DNA of 64,000 nt from the NCBI GenBank assembly GCA_015232355.1, contig JADFZW010000018.1, forward strand, positions 1 through 64,000. The letters are read 5' to 3'. Origin of the DNA: Oligoflexia bacterium (GTDB lineage Bacteria; Bdellovibrionota; Bacteriovoracia; Bacteriovoracales; Bacteriovoracaceae). Both the position numbers and the translations under genes were made by a program. Under the pieces are notes generated by a model. That model ran no database searches and was not told the DNA's origin. It saw only the letters and a list, made by a program, of their open reading frames with translations. Below, piece after piece: positions 44,111 to 54,104 of the stretch (the stretch's first letter is position 1; each line of letters begins with the position of its first letter).

Positions 44111-46235
44111 AGGTATTAATTACGAAGAATTTCTTAGTACTTTTTCTTTAGATAAAAAACTACCAATGATTTTTCAATCAGAAGTAGCAGAGTGTGGCTT
44201 TGCCTGTCTTGCAATGTTGGCCCATTATTATGGCCACAAGATATCGCTAGCAGAGATGAGATATAAATATGAAATATCTCTCAAAGGTTCCAACTTAAAA
44301 GATCTCTTACAAGTAGCAGATAAATTAAATTTAAGTGGTCGCGCCCTACGAGTGGAAACTCATCAATTAAAAGATGTCTCCTGGCCGGCCATTCTCCACT
44401 GGGATTTGAATCACTTTGTAGTCTTACAAAAAATAAAAGGAAATAATGTTACCATTCACGATCCAGCAATTGGTCGTCGTACACTAACTTTGGAAGAATT
44501 TAATAAACACTTTACAGGAATTGTTCTAGAACTTGCACCAACTGCAAGTTTTGTTAAAAAGAAAGCAGCAGATAAGTTACAACTAAAAGAACTCTTAACT
44601 CATTTTTCAGGAATAAAAACTGTAATCCTAGAAATTTTATTACTCTCTGGAATTTTGCAACTTATTGCACTTATCTCTCCATTCTATATGCAATTGGTGT
44701 TAGATGAGGGTGTGGCCCTCCAAGATAGAAATATTTTGTTATTTTTGGCGATATGTTTTTTATTTATAATGTTTTTAGAAGTGGCCATCGAAACTATCAG
44801 GTCACTAATTACCATTCATATTGGAAATAAGCTTAGCTTTCAAATGTCGGTTCATCTCTTTCGTCACTTAAGTAGACTTCCATTAGAATTTTTTCATCGA
44901 CGACACATTGGAGATATTAATACCAGGTTTGCAGCTTTAGGTACCATTCGCGAGATTGTTTTAAGTGGACTTGTTACTATTATTATTGATGGTGGTATGG
45001 CCATAACTACACTTATCTTAATGTTTGTTTATTCTCCACTTATGGCGATAATTTCTATTGTAGCGGTTTTACTCTATACTCTACTACGATTTGTCTCCTA
45101 TGAGTATTTTCGGCAATTAGGAGAGCAATCACTAATTAACGATAGTAAAGTGCAGTCATCTTTTTTAGAAACCATTCGAGGAATTCAAAGTATTAGAATG
45201 GGAGGAAGAGAAAATGATCGAATTTCCGTATGGCAAGAAAAACTGGCCACCAGTATTAGCACTTCTGTTAAATCAAATAAGTTAGGTCTTTTTTTTCATA
45301 CGGCAAATGATACTATCTTAGCAGTCCTAAATATTTTAGTGGTATATATTGGAGCAAAATTAATATTAGATAATAATTTATCGGTGGGTATGTTGATGGC
45401 CTTTATGGGTTATAAATCACAATTTATCTCTAGGATCACAGGCCTTGTTGAACAAAGCTTTCAATTTAGAATGCTCGATTTGCATCTTAGTCGTTTATCT
45501 GATATCGCCTTGGCCACTCAAGAAAAAAATCAAATTGGAACTGGCGGAAAAAAGAATATCCCCAATGGGGCCATAAAATTATTAAACGTTAGTTTTCAAT
45601 ATGCAAGCACTGAACGTATGCTAGTCAAAAACTTGAACGTGGATTTCAAGGCCGGTGAGTGTGTAGCAATTATCGGTAAATCTGGTTGTGGAAAGACTAC
45701 TCTACTTAAATTAATGGCCGGATTATTAGAACCAAAAGAAGGAGAGATTCAAGTTGATGGTTTTAATATTAGAGATATTGGACTTATTGATTATCGAAAA
45801 AATATTGGATCAGTCTTACAAGACGATCTCTTATTTTCTGGTTCTATTAATGAAAATATAAGTTTTTTTGATTCTAATTTAGATTATGAGAGAGTAAAAG
45901 AGTGTGCCCAAATTGCAGGCATTGCTAACGACATTGAAGAAATGCCCATGGGATACAATTCGCTCATTGGAGATTTGGGAAATTTTCTCTCTGGGGGACA
46001 AAAGCAACGAATTTTACTTGCACGAGCAATGTATAGAAATCCTAAAATATTATTTTTAGACGAGGCCACCAGCAGTCTTGATGAACGACTTGAATCCTTC
46101 GTCTCGGCAGAGATAAAAAAACTAGGGGCCACTCGTATTATTGTTGCTCACAGAAGAGAGACTATTTTATCCGCAGATCGAATTTTACGTCTTGATAATG
46201 GCGTTTTAAGCGAGATTTCTAAAGAGGAAGTTTAA
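44106..46235 (+). CDS. C39 peptidase-containing ABC exporter (bacteriocin/RTX type)
   Basis: 709 residues. An N-terminal C39 peptidase domain has the full catalytic set: Cys30 in QSEVAECGFACL, His103 in LNHFVVL and Asp119 in IHDPAIG. It would cut a double-glycine leader from its cargo as in CvaB or LagD. Membrane helices cover about 165-440. The ATPase domain has Walker A GKSGCGKTTLL, signature LSGGQKQRI and Walker B ILFLDEATSSLD. The intact Cys separates it from HlyB-type proteins in which the peptidase is dead. The cargo is not visible nearby. Its end overlaps the convergent TolC gene by 17 bases. Confidence 0.93.
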   Translation: MKGINYEEFLSTFSLDKKLPMIFQSEVAECGFACLAMLAHYYGHKISLAEMRYKYEISLKGSNLKDLLQVADKLNLSGRALRVETHQLKDVSWPAILHWDLNHFVVLQKIKGNNVTIHDPAIGRRTLTLEEFNKHFTGIVLELAPTASFVKKKAADKLQLKELLTHFSGIKTVILEILLLSGILQLIALISPFYMQLVLDEGVALQDRNILLFLAICFLFIMFLEVAIETIRSLITIHIGNKLSFQMSVHLFRHLSRLPLEFFHRRHIGDINTRFAALGTIREIVLSGLVTIIIDGGMAITTLILMFVYSPLMAIISIVAVLLYTLLRFVSYEYFRQLGEQSLINDSKVQSSFLETIRGIQSIRMGGRENDRISVWQEKLATSISTSVKSNKLGLFFHTANDTILAVLNILVVYIGAKLILDNNLSVGMLMAFMGYKSQFISRITGLVEQSFQFRMLDLHLSRLSDIALATQEKNQIGTGGKKNIPNGAIKLLNVSFQYASTERMLVKNLNVDFKAGECVAIIGKSGCGKTTLLKLMAGLLEPKEGEIQVDGFNIRDIGLIDYRKNIGSVLQDDLLFSGSINENISFFDSNLDYERVKECAQIAGIANDIEEMPMGYNSLIGDLGNFLSGGQKQRILLARAMYRNPKILFLDEATSSLDERLESFVSAEIKKLGATRIIVAHRRETILSADRILRLDNGVLSEISKEEV

Positions 46236-47604
46236 AAACCTTATCTAAACTGTGAGTACTTGAGGCATATTGTAACCACTCTACTAACAAATTAGTTTGT
46301 GCATCGATAAGATCTATCTCTGCTGATTCAACAAGAGCATCAACAGTTTGAATATCAAAAATTGTATTAAGACCACCTTTATACTTTTTTTTCTCGAATT
46401 CCAGAGTGTCTTTGGCAATTTTTAATAGCTCTTTTCGCATTTTAATGGTTTTTTCCGCCAATTTTATTCGCCCTCTGAATCCATTTATCATTCGCAAAAA
46501 ATCCTGTTCTTTTTCAAAGAGTGCTCGTTCACTTTGTTGAAGTTCCATTTGAGCTAATTTTTGAGAATAACGTTCAATAGAAGTAGTAAATGGTAGAGAC
46601 ATGGTCAGCAAATAAACAGTGGAAGTATTTTGTTCTATTAACTCCTTATTTTTTGTTATCGAAGCAGTAAGATTTGGAAGAGAGTTGCGAGTTGAACTAA
46701 GCACATTTGCTTTGGAGACCTCTACTAGTGATTTTGCCTCTGCAATCTCTATATTATTTTGAGGATTAACATAATTTTCTAATCGCTCGATAATATCAAG
46801 AGGCCACTCCTCTTTTATTGCAATAAAATCATTTTCTTTAAATCCCAATATTACTGCCAATTCTTGTCTCTTTTCCTCTCTTATTTGAATTTGTTGTTCA
46901 AAATTAAGAGATAATTTTACAAGTTTTGTCTTAACTACTAAAGCATCACTTGCAGATCTAAGTCCACTCTTAATTAATTCATTTGTTAAAACTAACTCCT
47001 CTTTTGTATTTTCAAGTTGCAATTTAAATGCTTCCTCTTTGTATAGTGCATTTTGAAAATTTAAGTATGCTCGCAATGTTTGAAAAAATTTAGTGGTAAA
47101 TTCTATTTCCGCATTTAATATTGATCTTTTTTTAGTGGCCTCTGCTTGATTAGAGAGTGTATTACCCCACCACGGCCCATCTTTTAAAAGTTCCTGACTT
47201 AAAGTGAAAGAAAGATTTTTTTGATTATTAATATAATCTCTGGATAATTTAATGTTTGCTTCTGTTCCCCACGGAGATTTTTGAGCAAGCTGTCCTTCAA
47301 CCATTTGCAATTCATGAAAATTATTTAAGTATCCTGTTCTGCCACTTAAGACAGGATCCCAATGAAACATGTTAGTAAGCTCAACTAAATTAGCTTTTTT
47401 CTCTGATAATCCAGAAGCGGAAATATTTTTATAGTACTCAAGAAAATTTGTTCCCAAGCTCTCCCATTTGATTTCGATTTTATCACTATTTTTGCCACTA
47501 TTATTGTTATTATTATAGTGTTTAGCAAATGATGTTGGAGTTAATAGAGTAAAAATTGTTAAACCAGATAGAAAAAACAAAAAAGACAAAACTATTCTAT
47601 TCAT
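46219..47604 (-). CDS. TolC-family outer-membrane channel protein
   Basis: 461 residues. Signal peptide (cleavage near SFA), then a poly-Asn insert, then two repeats of long helices with the TolC pattern (for example NALYKEEAFKLQLENTKEELVLTNELIKSG and FLRMINGFRGRIKLAEKTIKMRKELLKIAKDTLEFEKKKYKGGLNTIFDIQTVDALV). The GxxxxFDIQ-type motif near the end marks outer-membrane efflux proteins. It completes the type I system with the HlyD and C39-ABC proteins, though read from the opposite strand, so it must have its own promoter. Confidence 0.88.
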   Translation of the reverse strand: MNRIVLSFLFFLSGLTIFTLLTPTSFAKHYNNNNNSGKNSDKIEIKWESLGTNFLEYYKNISASGLSEKKANLVELTNMFHWDPVLSGRTGYLNNFHELQMVEGQLAQKSPWGTEANIKLSRDYINNQKNLSFTLSQELLKDGPWWGNTLSNQAEATKKRSILNAEIEFTTKFFQTLRAYLNFQNALYKEEAFKLQLENTKEELVLTNELIKSGLRSASDALVVKTKLVKLSLNFEQQIQIREEKRQELAVILGFKENDFIAIKEEWPLDIIERLENYVNPQNNIEIAEAKSLVEVSKANVLSSTRNSLPNLTASITKNKELIEQNTSTVYLLTMSLPFTTSIERYSQKLAQMELQQSERALFEKEQDFLRMINGFRGRIKLAEKTIKMRKELLKIAKDTLEFEKKKYKGGLNTIFDIQTVDALVESAEIDLIDAQTNLLVEWLQYASSTHSLDKVFKLPL

Positions 47605-47661
47605 TTATAAATATCTCTTGAAAAAAATAAATATTTCTTATCACTTATTATTATACTATAG

Positions 47662-49146
47662 CTATGCTATAGGAAAAGTCATTTTTAAAATAGTTCCCAC
47701 ATCTCCATCACTCTCAAGATTAATAGTTCCAGCAAAAGAATTAACAATGGCATGACAAATTGAAAGTCCTAATCCCGTTCCTTGTCCTATTGGTTTTGTC
47801 GTAAAAAAAGGATCAAATATTTTTGATATGATTTGCTTAGGTATGCCTATTCCATTATCTTTAATCTCTATGATTAAATTATGATCCTTATTGTATGTAA
47901 CAACTTTTATACACTTCTCAGAGGGAGATTTCTTAATTATCAAAGCATCTCTAGCATTTGATACAACATTTAAAACAACTTGTTCAAGTTTTCCCGCATT
48001 TGCCTTAATAAATGAATCTTTTGCTGATAAATTATACTCTAGTTTTATATTTTCTTTTTTATAAATCTCCTCAACAATATGTAATGTTCTATTTATACAT
48101 TGATGAACCTCTATATTACTAATCTGTTCTGTATCTGCGCGAACATAATTTCTAAGTCCGTTTACAATATCTACTATTCTTTTTGTGGCATTTTTAATCT
48201 TTTCCATCATCATAATCTGACAATTATCTAACATGCTCTTGCAATCATCTTCAATTAACTCTATATTTCCCATGATAATTGCTAAAGGATTATTAATCTC
48301 ATGGGCCACACCTGATGCTAAAGTTCCAATGGATACCAATCTTTCAGTAAACATAAGCTGAGATTGCATATTCACTTCTTCTGTAACATCTCGATTTATT
48401 CCAATCATTCTAACTGCTTTTCCTTCGAAATTTCTAACAACCTTTCCCTCTGCCTTTATATGTCTTACTGTTCCTTCGGGACGTAGAATTCTAAATGTTA
48501 TATCCCAATTTTTATCTTCTATCAAAGAATCGTGAGATGCTTTTATCACCATCTCACGATCAGCGGGATGTAAACATTTTTGCCAAAATTCAATTCCTCC
48601 ATGAAAATTTTCCCTTGTAAATCCATAAATCTCCAACATTCGATCATCCCAGATCAAAATATTGTTAACAAGATCCAAATCCCAAACCCCAAGTTTGGCA
48701 GCATTGGTGGCCAATTTTAGACGTTGAGTAAGTATAATGAAATCTTCTTCTGCTTTTTTTCGTTCGCTGATATCAACAACAATACCAAATATTTTTTTTG
48801 GCAAACCTTTTATATCCATTTGTACTTTAGCAGTAAGAGAGACCCAACCCTTCGTCCCATCTTTTTTTATTCCCTCGAAAACTATATCTTTTACCTCTCC
48901 CTTATCCTTTAGCTCTTTTGCTACTCTTATACGCTCAACTGGATTAGCATATAAAGATTCAACTGACATTGATAGTAATTCATCAGTGCTTTTACATCCT
49001 ACCATTTTAACAAGTTCATTGTTTACATATAGAAATTTTCCAGCAACTGTTGATTGAAAAATCCCAGCATTATTATTTTCAACCAACATACGATAATTTT
49101 CTTGATCATTTTTAACTTCTTCCTCAAAATTATTAGATTCTTCCAT
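47662..49146 (-). CDS. PAS-domain sensor histidine kinase
   Basis: 494 residues from the ATG at 49146; a longer frame would overlap the binding-protein gene, and MSGCF a few codons upstream is an alternative. No membrane helix. Two PAS domains (about 20-145 and 150-265, with FGIVVDISERKKAEED and MIGINRDVTEE as PAC ends). HisKA box ASGVAHEINNPLAIIMGN (phospho-His), then HATPase motifs NVVSNARDAL, DNGIGIPKQ and GQGTGLGLSI. Soluble kinases of this type sense redox, ligand or light through PAS. It ends the operon that starts with an MCP and a peptide-binding protein. Confidence 0.92.
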   Translation of the reverse strand: MEESNNFEEEVKNDQENYRMLVENNNAGIFQSTVAGKFLYVNNELVKMVGCKSTDELLSMSVESLYANPVERIRVAKELKDKGEVKDIVFEGIKKDGTKGWVSLTAKVQMDIKGLPKKIFGIVVDISERKKAEEDFIILTQRLKLATNAAKLGVWDLDLVNNILIWDDRMLEIYGFTRENFHGGIEFWQKCLHPADREMVIKASHDSLIEDKNWDITFRILRPEGTVRHIKAEGKVVRNFEGKAVRMIGINRDVTEEVNMQSQLMFTERLVSIGTLASGVAHEINNPLAIIMGNIELIEDDCKSMLDNCQIMMMEKIKNATKRIVDIVNGLRNYVRADTEQISNIEVHQCINRTLHIVEEIYKKENIKLEYNLSAKDSFIKANAGKLEQVVLNVVSNARDALIIKKSPSEKCIKVVTYNKDHNLIIEIKDNGIGIPKQIISKIFDPFFTTKPIGQGTGLGLSICHAIVNSFAGTINLESDGDVGTILKMTFPIA

Positions 49147-49177
49147 AAAACACCCACTCATTTCATTTTTATTTTTT

Positions 49178-50758
49178 TTATTTAATATCAACAAATTGGG
49201 CCATGTAATTAAAGAACATACCAAGGTTTGGACAAACATCAAGTGAGACATCTTTAGAGTGAACTAAATTTAAAGTCTTATTATATGTGAAAATAGCATA
49301 AGAATTATCAAGTACCATTTTATCAATCTCTTCTACTAATTTCTTATGTTGAACGGGATCATGATTAGTCATTGCTTCTAAGTATTTTTTATCAAATTCC
49401 TTATCTTCAATTAGTGCGTATGGACTCTTGGAGAAAAATTGCCATCCAGCTGTAAATCCATAGTGATCTATAGGTGAATTAGTATAGTGGATATAGGCAT
49501 CGAATTCTGGATTAGGTTTTCCATTGGCAGTCTTAAATCCAACTATCTTCTTAGCTTGTTCCTCTATAGAAATAACATTTGATTGCAAATCAATATTTAA
49601 TTTACTCTTTAACTGAAACTTAAGATAATTAAATATTGGAACTGCTTCTTCATTTAAAATAAATTTCATGGTAAAACCTTTGGCCACATCTACTCCTGCC
49701 TCTTTTAACAGTGATTTTGCTTTTTCTAAATTATATGGATATGGTTTTAACTTTTCATTATGACCAAATTCCCCTCTAAAAGATGTGGTCGCTAAGATAT
49801 CTCCTACTCCATTTTCCAAATATTTTAACATATGCTCATCATCGATAGCATAGTTTATCGCCTGACGAACACGTTTATCTTTTAATGGACCATTCTCAGA
49901 TAATATTAACCAAAAAGCATTGCGAGCATTTTTGCATGTTTTTTGTTTCAAATCTCCAGAGTTTATTGATTTTTTTAATCCAAAATCAATTTGTTTTCCA
50001 TCTAATACTGTTATTAAATTTATCTCTCCACTTTTTATAGCATCAATCCACTTAGAAGAATCCATTATTTTAAAAACTAATTTATCAATTTTAGGAAATC
50101 CTTTTTTCCAATAATTGGGATTCTTTTTTAAAACAATCTCTTTTCCTTTTTCATATTTTTCGAAGATAAATGGTCCAGTCCCAACTGGATTAAAAACATA
50201 CTTATCTAATCCCATCTCTTCAACTGCTTTGGGTGCATTGATCGCAGAAAAAAGTAAAAATCTATTTAAAAACATTCCATCAGGATATTTTAAAACAAAT
50301 TTTATAGTGTAATCGTCAACTTTTTCTACCTTTTCTATTCCTGAAAAGACAAAAAATACTCCTGACTCTTTATTCGTTCCAATAGTTTTGGGATCAAGAA
50401 TGCGTTTAAAATTATAAACAACAGCATCAGCATTAAAATCCTCTCCATTATGAAACTTCACACCTTTTTGTAATTTAAATTGCCACTCCTTTGGATTAAG
50501 CATTTTCCACTCTATAGCTAAATTAGGAACAATTTTTTTTTCTTCATCAGAGTAATTAAGTAGAGTTTCTGTCACATTAGTTAACACAGAAAAGCTAAAG
50601 GGATTAAAGGCATTTCCTAGATTAGAAAGCCCTGGAAGATCGCTAGCAAAATTTACCACATTAATAGTCTTTTCAGCGGCCATCACTTTAAATGTTGTAA
50701 ATGAAACGATAATAAAAATAGCAGTAAATAAAAAAATAAAAGCACAAACTTTTCTCAT
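49178..50758 (-). CDS. Periplasmic peptide-binding protein (SBP family 5)
   Basis: 526 residues. Signal peptide (about 1-28, cleavage after VMA). A full-length SBP_bac_5 (DppA/OppA/NikA) protein: FKLQKGVKFHNGEDFNADAVVYNFKRILDP, then GTGPFIFEKYEKGKEIVLKKNPNYWK, and later VRQAINYAIDD. These bind di- or oligopeptides, heme or nickel chelates in the periplasm. No permease or ATPase gene is near, so it may serve as a ligand receptor for the MCP coded just before it (ATGA overlap) as in other binding-protein-dependent chemoreceptors. Confidence 0.9.
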   Translation of the reverse strand: MRKVCAFIFLFTAIFIIVSFTTFKVMAAEKTINVVNFASDLPGLSNLGNAFNPFSFSVLTNVTETLLNYSDEEKKIVPNLAIEWKMLNPKEWQFKLQKGVKFHNGEDFNADAVVYNFKRILDPKTIGTNKESGVFFVFSGIEKVEKVDDYTIKFVLKYPDGMFLNRFLLFSAINAPKAVEEMGLDKYVFNPVGTGPFIFEKYEKGKEIVLKKNPNYWKKGFPKIDKLVFKIMDSSKWIDAIKSGEINLITVLDGKQIDFGLKKSINSGDLKQKTCKNARNAFWLILSENGPLKDKRVRQAINYAIDDEHMLKYLENGVGDILATTSFRGEFGHNEKLKPYPYNLEKAKSLLKEAGVDVAKGFTMKFILNEEAVPIFNYLKFQLKSKLNIDLQSNVISIEEQAKKIVGFKTANGKPNPEFDAYIHYTNSPIDHYGFTAGWQFFSKSPYALIEDKEFDKKYLEAMTNHDPVQHKKLVEEIDKMVLDNSYAIFTYNKTLNLVHSKDVSLDVCPNLGMFFNYMAQFVDIK

Positions 50759-52221
50759 TTGTTTCCTCCATAAACGATCTTTTCTAAGACCCTCATTGAA
50801 CTATAAATATTATTATTTAGATAACTCAAATTTTTTGATAATCCATAAATTGTTGTTGAATAATTTTCTACTACCTTACCATCATTTCCTAACTCACCTA
50901 ATGATATCGATGTCATCTTTACTCCCTTAAGACCCTCTTCTCCCGCCAATACAATTGCCATTGCCTTTTCATTTATCTCTCTTATTTGTTTTGATATTTC
51001 AGCAAAAATATCAATTCCATCTCCTATGTTTTTCTTGGCCTCAACCATGGAGTTGGCCATTCCCTTAACAATTAATTCCACATCCTTTTTACTATTATCC
51101 AATAATTCTTGAACACTTTGGGCCGCCTTACCACTAGAACCGGCCAACAAATTAATCTCTTCCGCTACCACTCCAAATCCTCTACCATGTATTCCTGCAC
51201 GAGATGCCTCAATGGCCGCATTAAATGAAAGTATTTTAGTATTAAATACTATTTGATTTATTACATCTGTTTTTTTGTATACTTCATTCATTATCTGAGA
51301 AATTTTAATTAAATGCTTATTACTCTCCTCTATTAATTGTACCGAGCTGACCATTCTATCCATTACCTCATCACCTTTAACTGAATTTTTTTCTACATTT
51401 TCTGCCGCTTTCTTTGATACATGAGCTTTTTCATTAGCATTGTCTAAAATTTTTTCTATTTCCATCATTGCTGAAGAACACTCTTGAGTTGCCTGAGCAC
51501 TCTTGGTTGTGGAAATAGAGAGTCCTTGACAAATATTATTCATATTTTTGGTCATCTCTTTTAACTCTTGTCCTCTTCGTTCAAGTAATTGGCATACTTC
51601 TTTAATTGGAACAGTAATATTTTTGTTAACTAATAAGTAGATTACAAAGGAGATTGCAATTGCAAGTGCAATCATTATTATATAAAAAATTATATACTTA
51701 TTATTTTTTTCCACTGCCAGCTTATTGATCAATACCACCCTTTCCACATTCTCACTTCTTTGCTCCTTAAGTATATTTTCCAAATTATTTAACAAAGGCA
51801 TGATATCGTTTTTATGAAATTGAACTGCATCTAAAAATTCTCCCTTATCTAATTTTTGATAGAGAATTTTAGTCTTGTTTTCAATTTCTAATATTTTCTC
51901 ATCACTGTTTGTGAGCTTTATCATTTTTGCGATTATTTCTCGACATTTCTCTATGGAATCAACAGTGTTTGGCAGTCCCAAAACCGCATCTAAATTTCGA
52001 TTAAGTTGAGTATTTTTTAATTCGTTATTAAGATCAATTAATTTTGATGTCACGTCCATACTGGAGTTAGCATTTTTTAAGAGATTACTTATTTCCTTCA
52101 ATCCATAGACTGAAAAAAGAGCAATAAATACAATCACTATCATATATATGATATTTATCACTCCAATTTTAAGAGACAAAGATGTTGATTTATTTAAGTC
52201 AATACTTGCCTTATTTGCCAT
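50755..52221 (-). CDS. Methyl-accepting chemotaxis protein
   Basis: 488 residues. Two membrane helices (about 19-42 and 178-200) enclose a helical periplasmic sensor of about 135 residues. The cytoplasmic signalling tip has the MCP hairpin motif VFNTKILSFNAAIEASRAGIHGRGFGVVAEEINLLAG, in pieces conserved across all bacteria. The HAMP region is short. It signals to CheA/CheW, which are not in this window. Its stop overlaps the start of the binding protein in ATGA, so the two are made together and are likely partners. Confidence 0.92.
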   Translation of the reverse strand: MANKASIDLNKSTSLSLKIGVINIIYMIVIVFIALFSVYGLKEISNLLKNANSSMDVTSKLIDLNNELKNTQLNRNLDAVLGLPNTVDSIEKCREIIAKMIKLTNSDEKILEIENKTKILYQKLDKGEFLDAVQFHKNDIMPLLNNLENILKEQRSENVERVVLINKLAVEKNNKYIIFYIIMIALAIAISFVIYLLVNKNITVPIKEVCQLLERRGQELKEMTKNMNNICQGLSISTTKSAQATQECSSAMMEIEKILDNANEKAHVSKKAAENVEKNSVKGDEVMDRMVSSVQLIEESNKHLIKISQIMNEVYKKTDVINQIVFNTKILSFNAAIEASRAGIHGRGFGVVAEEINLLAGSSGKAAQSVQELLDNSKKDVELIVKGMANSMVEAKKNIGDGIDIFAEISKQIREINEKAMAIVLAGEEGLKGVKMTSISLGELGNDGKVVENYSTTIYGLSKNLSYLNNNIYSSMRVLEKIVYGGNK

Positions 52222-52439
52222 ATTTTAATTCTACTCCATTCTTACTTGCTTAATTGCTATCATTTATTTGCTATCATCTATAAATGTTAACATGGGTATA
52301 ACTATAATTTAAATTCTCGGAATATTATTCCAATCCCAATGCAGACCACAAATACAATTTTCCTACTTAAAATTTACAGACAAATTACAAAACATCTGCA
52401 ATATTAAAATATTAACCTTTAAAAATCATGGAGATCTTT

Positions 52440-52901
52440 ATGCAATTAAACAACACAGAATCTAATGCCAATGCGAATGCCAATGATTTATCACAACCTG
52501 AGATTATGAATGAAATTCAAATTGAAAATCAAATCGAAAATCAATCTGAAATGAATGCACTTGATGAAGCTGATTTTGAAGATAAGGATTCAAAAAAAAT
52601 CAAAATGAAACCTAAAAAAGATAAAGAAAAAGATAAAGATCAAGAAAAGCAGACAACCAAAAAACAATATTTTTTAGGTTTTAATTTAACTAATGATCCA
52701 GATGTTTATATGGCATTTGAAAATGTTTATAAGAATGTAAACAACAAAAGTGTTGGTCGAGCAATCTCCAAAGAAGATATCTTAAAAAAACTTGTTAATT
52801 TAATCGACGATAATTTTGTTTTAAAATTACAAAAAGAGTCCCTCTCTGAGGATGAATTAAATCAAATTCTACGTACGCACCTTACTGCCAATAATCAATA
52901 A
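52440..52901 (+). CDS. Small protein of unknown function with an acidic/basic head
   Basis: 153 residues from the ATG at 52440, chosen because GGAG lies six bases upstream; an ATG at 52428 has no site. The first half is disordered: a SNANANAND repeat, IENQIENQ repeats and a Lys-rich stretch (KKIKMKPKKDKEKDKDQEK). The last 80 residues are helical (KSVGRAISKEDILKKLVNLIDDNFVLKLQKESLSEDEL) and may bind nucleic acid or protein. No family is recognised. The gene ends in a 7-bp AATAATC repeat. Confidence 0.6.
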   Translation: MQLNNTESNANANANDLSQPEIMNEIQIENQIENQSEMNALDEADFEDKDSKKIKMKPKKDKEKDKDQEKQTTKKQYFLGFNLTNDPDVYMAFENVYKNVNNKSVGRAISKEDILKKLVNLIDDNFVLKLQKESLSEDELNQILRTHLTANNQ

Positions 52902-52924
52902 TCAATAATCAATAAGCAATAAGA
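52890..52924. repeat. AATAATC heptamer repeat over a stop codon
   Basis: About five units with drift (AATAAGC at the end). It contains the stop of the small hypothetical gene (TAA 52899-52901) and stops in the other frames. The EamA gene starts six bases later. Confidence 0.8.
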
Positions 52925-52929
52925 AATAT

Positions 52930-54015
52930 ATGAACACTAACAACATCGGATATGTTTATGCAATCCTGGCGGCCCTTCTCTTCGGTGCCAGCACACCTTT
53001 AGCAAAAATAACTTTAAACAATGTTGACCCATGGATGTTAGCAGGAATTCTTTATTTTGGTTCAGGAATAACTATTCTCTTGATTCGTTCTCTTAATACT
53101 TATTTTTCTAAAAACACACTTATTGCATCTGAAGCATCTCTTACAAAAAGTGATTGGCCATGGGCCGCAGGTGCTACACTCTTTGGTGGTATTTTAGGTC
53201 CTGGACTTTTAATGTCAGGTCTCTCTCTCACTACTGCTTCTCATGCATCTCTTTTTTTAAATTTCGAGGGAGTTTTTACATCCCTTCTTGCTTGGTTTGT
53301 ATTTAAAGAGCACTTTGATCGAAGAATTGCTTTAGGAATGCTTTTTATTATTTTCGGAGGCATTACACTCTCTTGGCCTGCAAACTCACTTATCACTTTA
53401 AATAATATCGAGGGCCCACTACTCATTTCTCTCGCATCCCTCTCTTGGGCCATAGACAACAATCTCACTCGTAAAATATCCGCATGCGATCCACTTCAAA
53501 TTACAATATTAAAATCTTTAGTGGCCGGAAGTTGCAATATAATCATCAGTTATTTTTTCTACCATTCACCATTGCCGGGAATCTCTTCTCTTGCTATGGC
53601 CACAATTATCGGTGCCGCTGGATATGGTCTTAGCTTAATCTGTTTCATTCTGGCGCTAAGACACATTGGAACCTCTCGCACTGGTGCTTACTTTTCCATG
53701 GCACCATTTATTGGAGTTGTTCTTTCAATTATCATTTTATCTGATTCTATTTCTCTGCAATTTCTTATTGCTACAGCATTGATGTTAGTAGGTGTAGGAA
53801 TACATTTAAGTGAAAGACATGTTCACTCTCACGTCCATGAAGAAATTGAACATGATCATAATCATGATCACCTAGATCCTCATCATTCGCACTCACACTC
53901 GAACTCATCAGTAAAAGCTCCACCAGAGGAATCTCACTCTCATTTTCATCGTCATCAACCACTCGCTCACTCTCATCCTCATTATCCAGACATACATCAC
54001 CGCCACAAACACTAG
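52930..54015 (+). CDS. EamA/DMT-family transporter with His-rich tail
   Basis: 361 residues. Ten membrane helices in two EamA halves (YVYAILAALLFGASTPLAKI and later SLASLSWAIDNNLTRKI), as in drug/metabolite exporters. From about residue 295 comes a tail of about 65 residues with some two dozen His (HVHSHVHEEIEHDHNHDHLDPHHSHSH as a mix with Asp and Ser). Such tails bind Zn, Ni or Co and are seen in metal-handling membrane proteins. It could store or sense metal. Its partner or substrate is unknown. EutL next door also carries a His-rich insert. Confidence 0.85.
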   Translation: MNTNNIGYVYAILAALLFGASTPLAKITLNNVDPWMLAGILYFGSGITILLIRSLNTYFSKNTLIASEASLTKSDWPWAAGATLFGGILGPGLLMSGLSLTTASHASLFLNFEGVFTSLLAWFVFKEHFDRRIALGMLFIIFGGITLSWPANSLITLNNIEGPLLISLASLSWAIDNNLTRKISACDPLQITILKSLVAGSCNIIISYFFYHSPLPGISSLAMATIIGAAGYGLSLICFILALRHIGTSRTGAYFSMAPFIGVVLSIIILSDSISLQFLIATALMLVGVGIHLSERHVHSHVHEEIEHDHNHDHLDPHHSHSHSNSSVKAPPEESHSHFHRHQPLAHSHPHYPDIHHRHKH

Positions 54016-54104
54016 AGGTGCCACTTTCCATTTGGTAGCTATGTAGCAGCTAACATATTGTTGCTACCATTCGGAGTGTGACACTTCGACCGAGCATCAA
54101 ATCC
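54016..54104. terminator. Possible bidirectional terminator
   Basis: A gap between convergent genes with an inverted repeat: TTTGGTAGC near 54039 and GCTACCATT near 54063-54071, loop about 15 bases. There is no long T run on either side, so termination by this hairpin alone is uncertain. Confidence 0.45.

Noticed and set aside
42818..46235. Type I system as the exporter of the papain, ATP-grasp and RhoGEF proteins
   Set aside because: Those proteins carry Sec-type signal peptides, not double-glycine leaders or RTX repeats.
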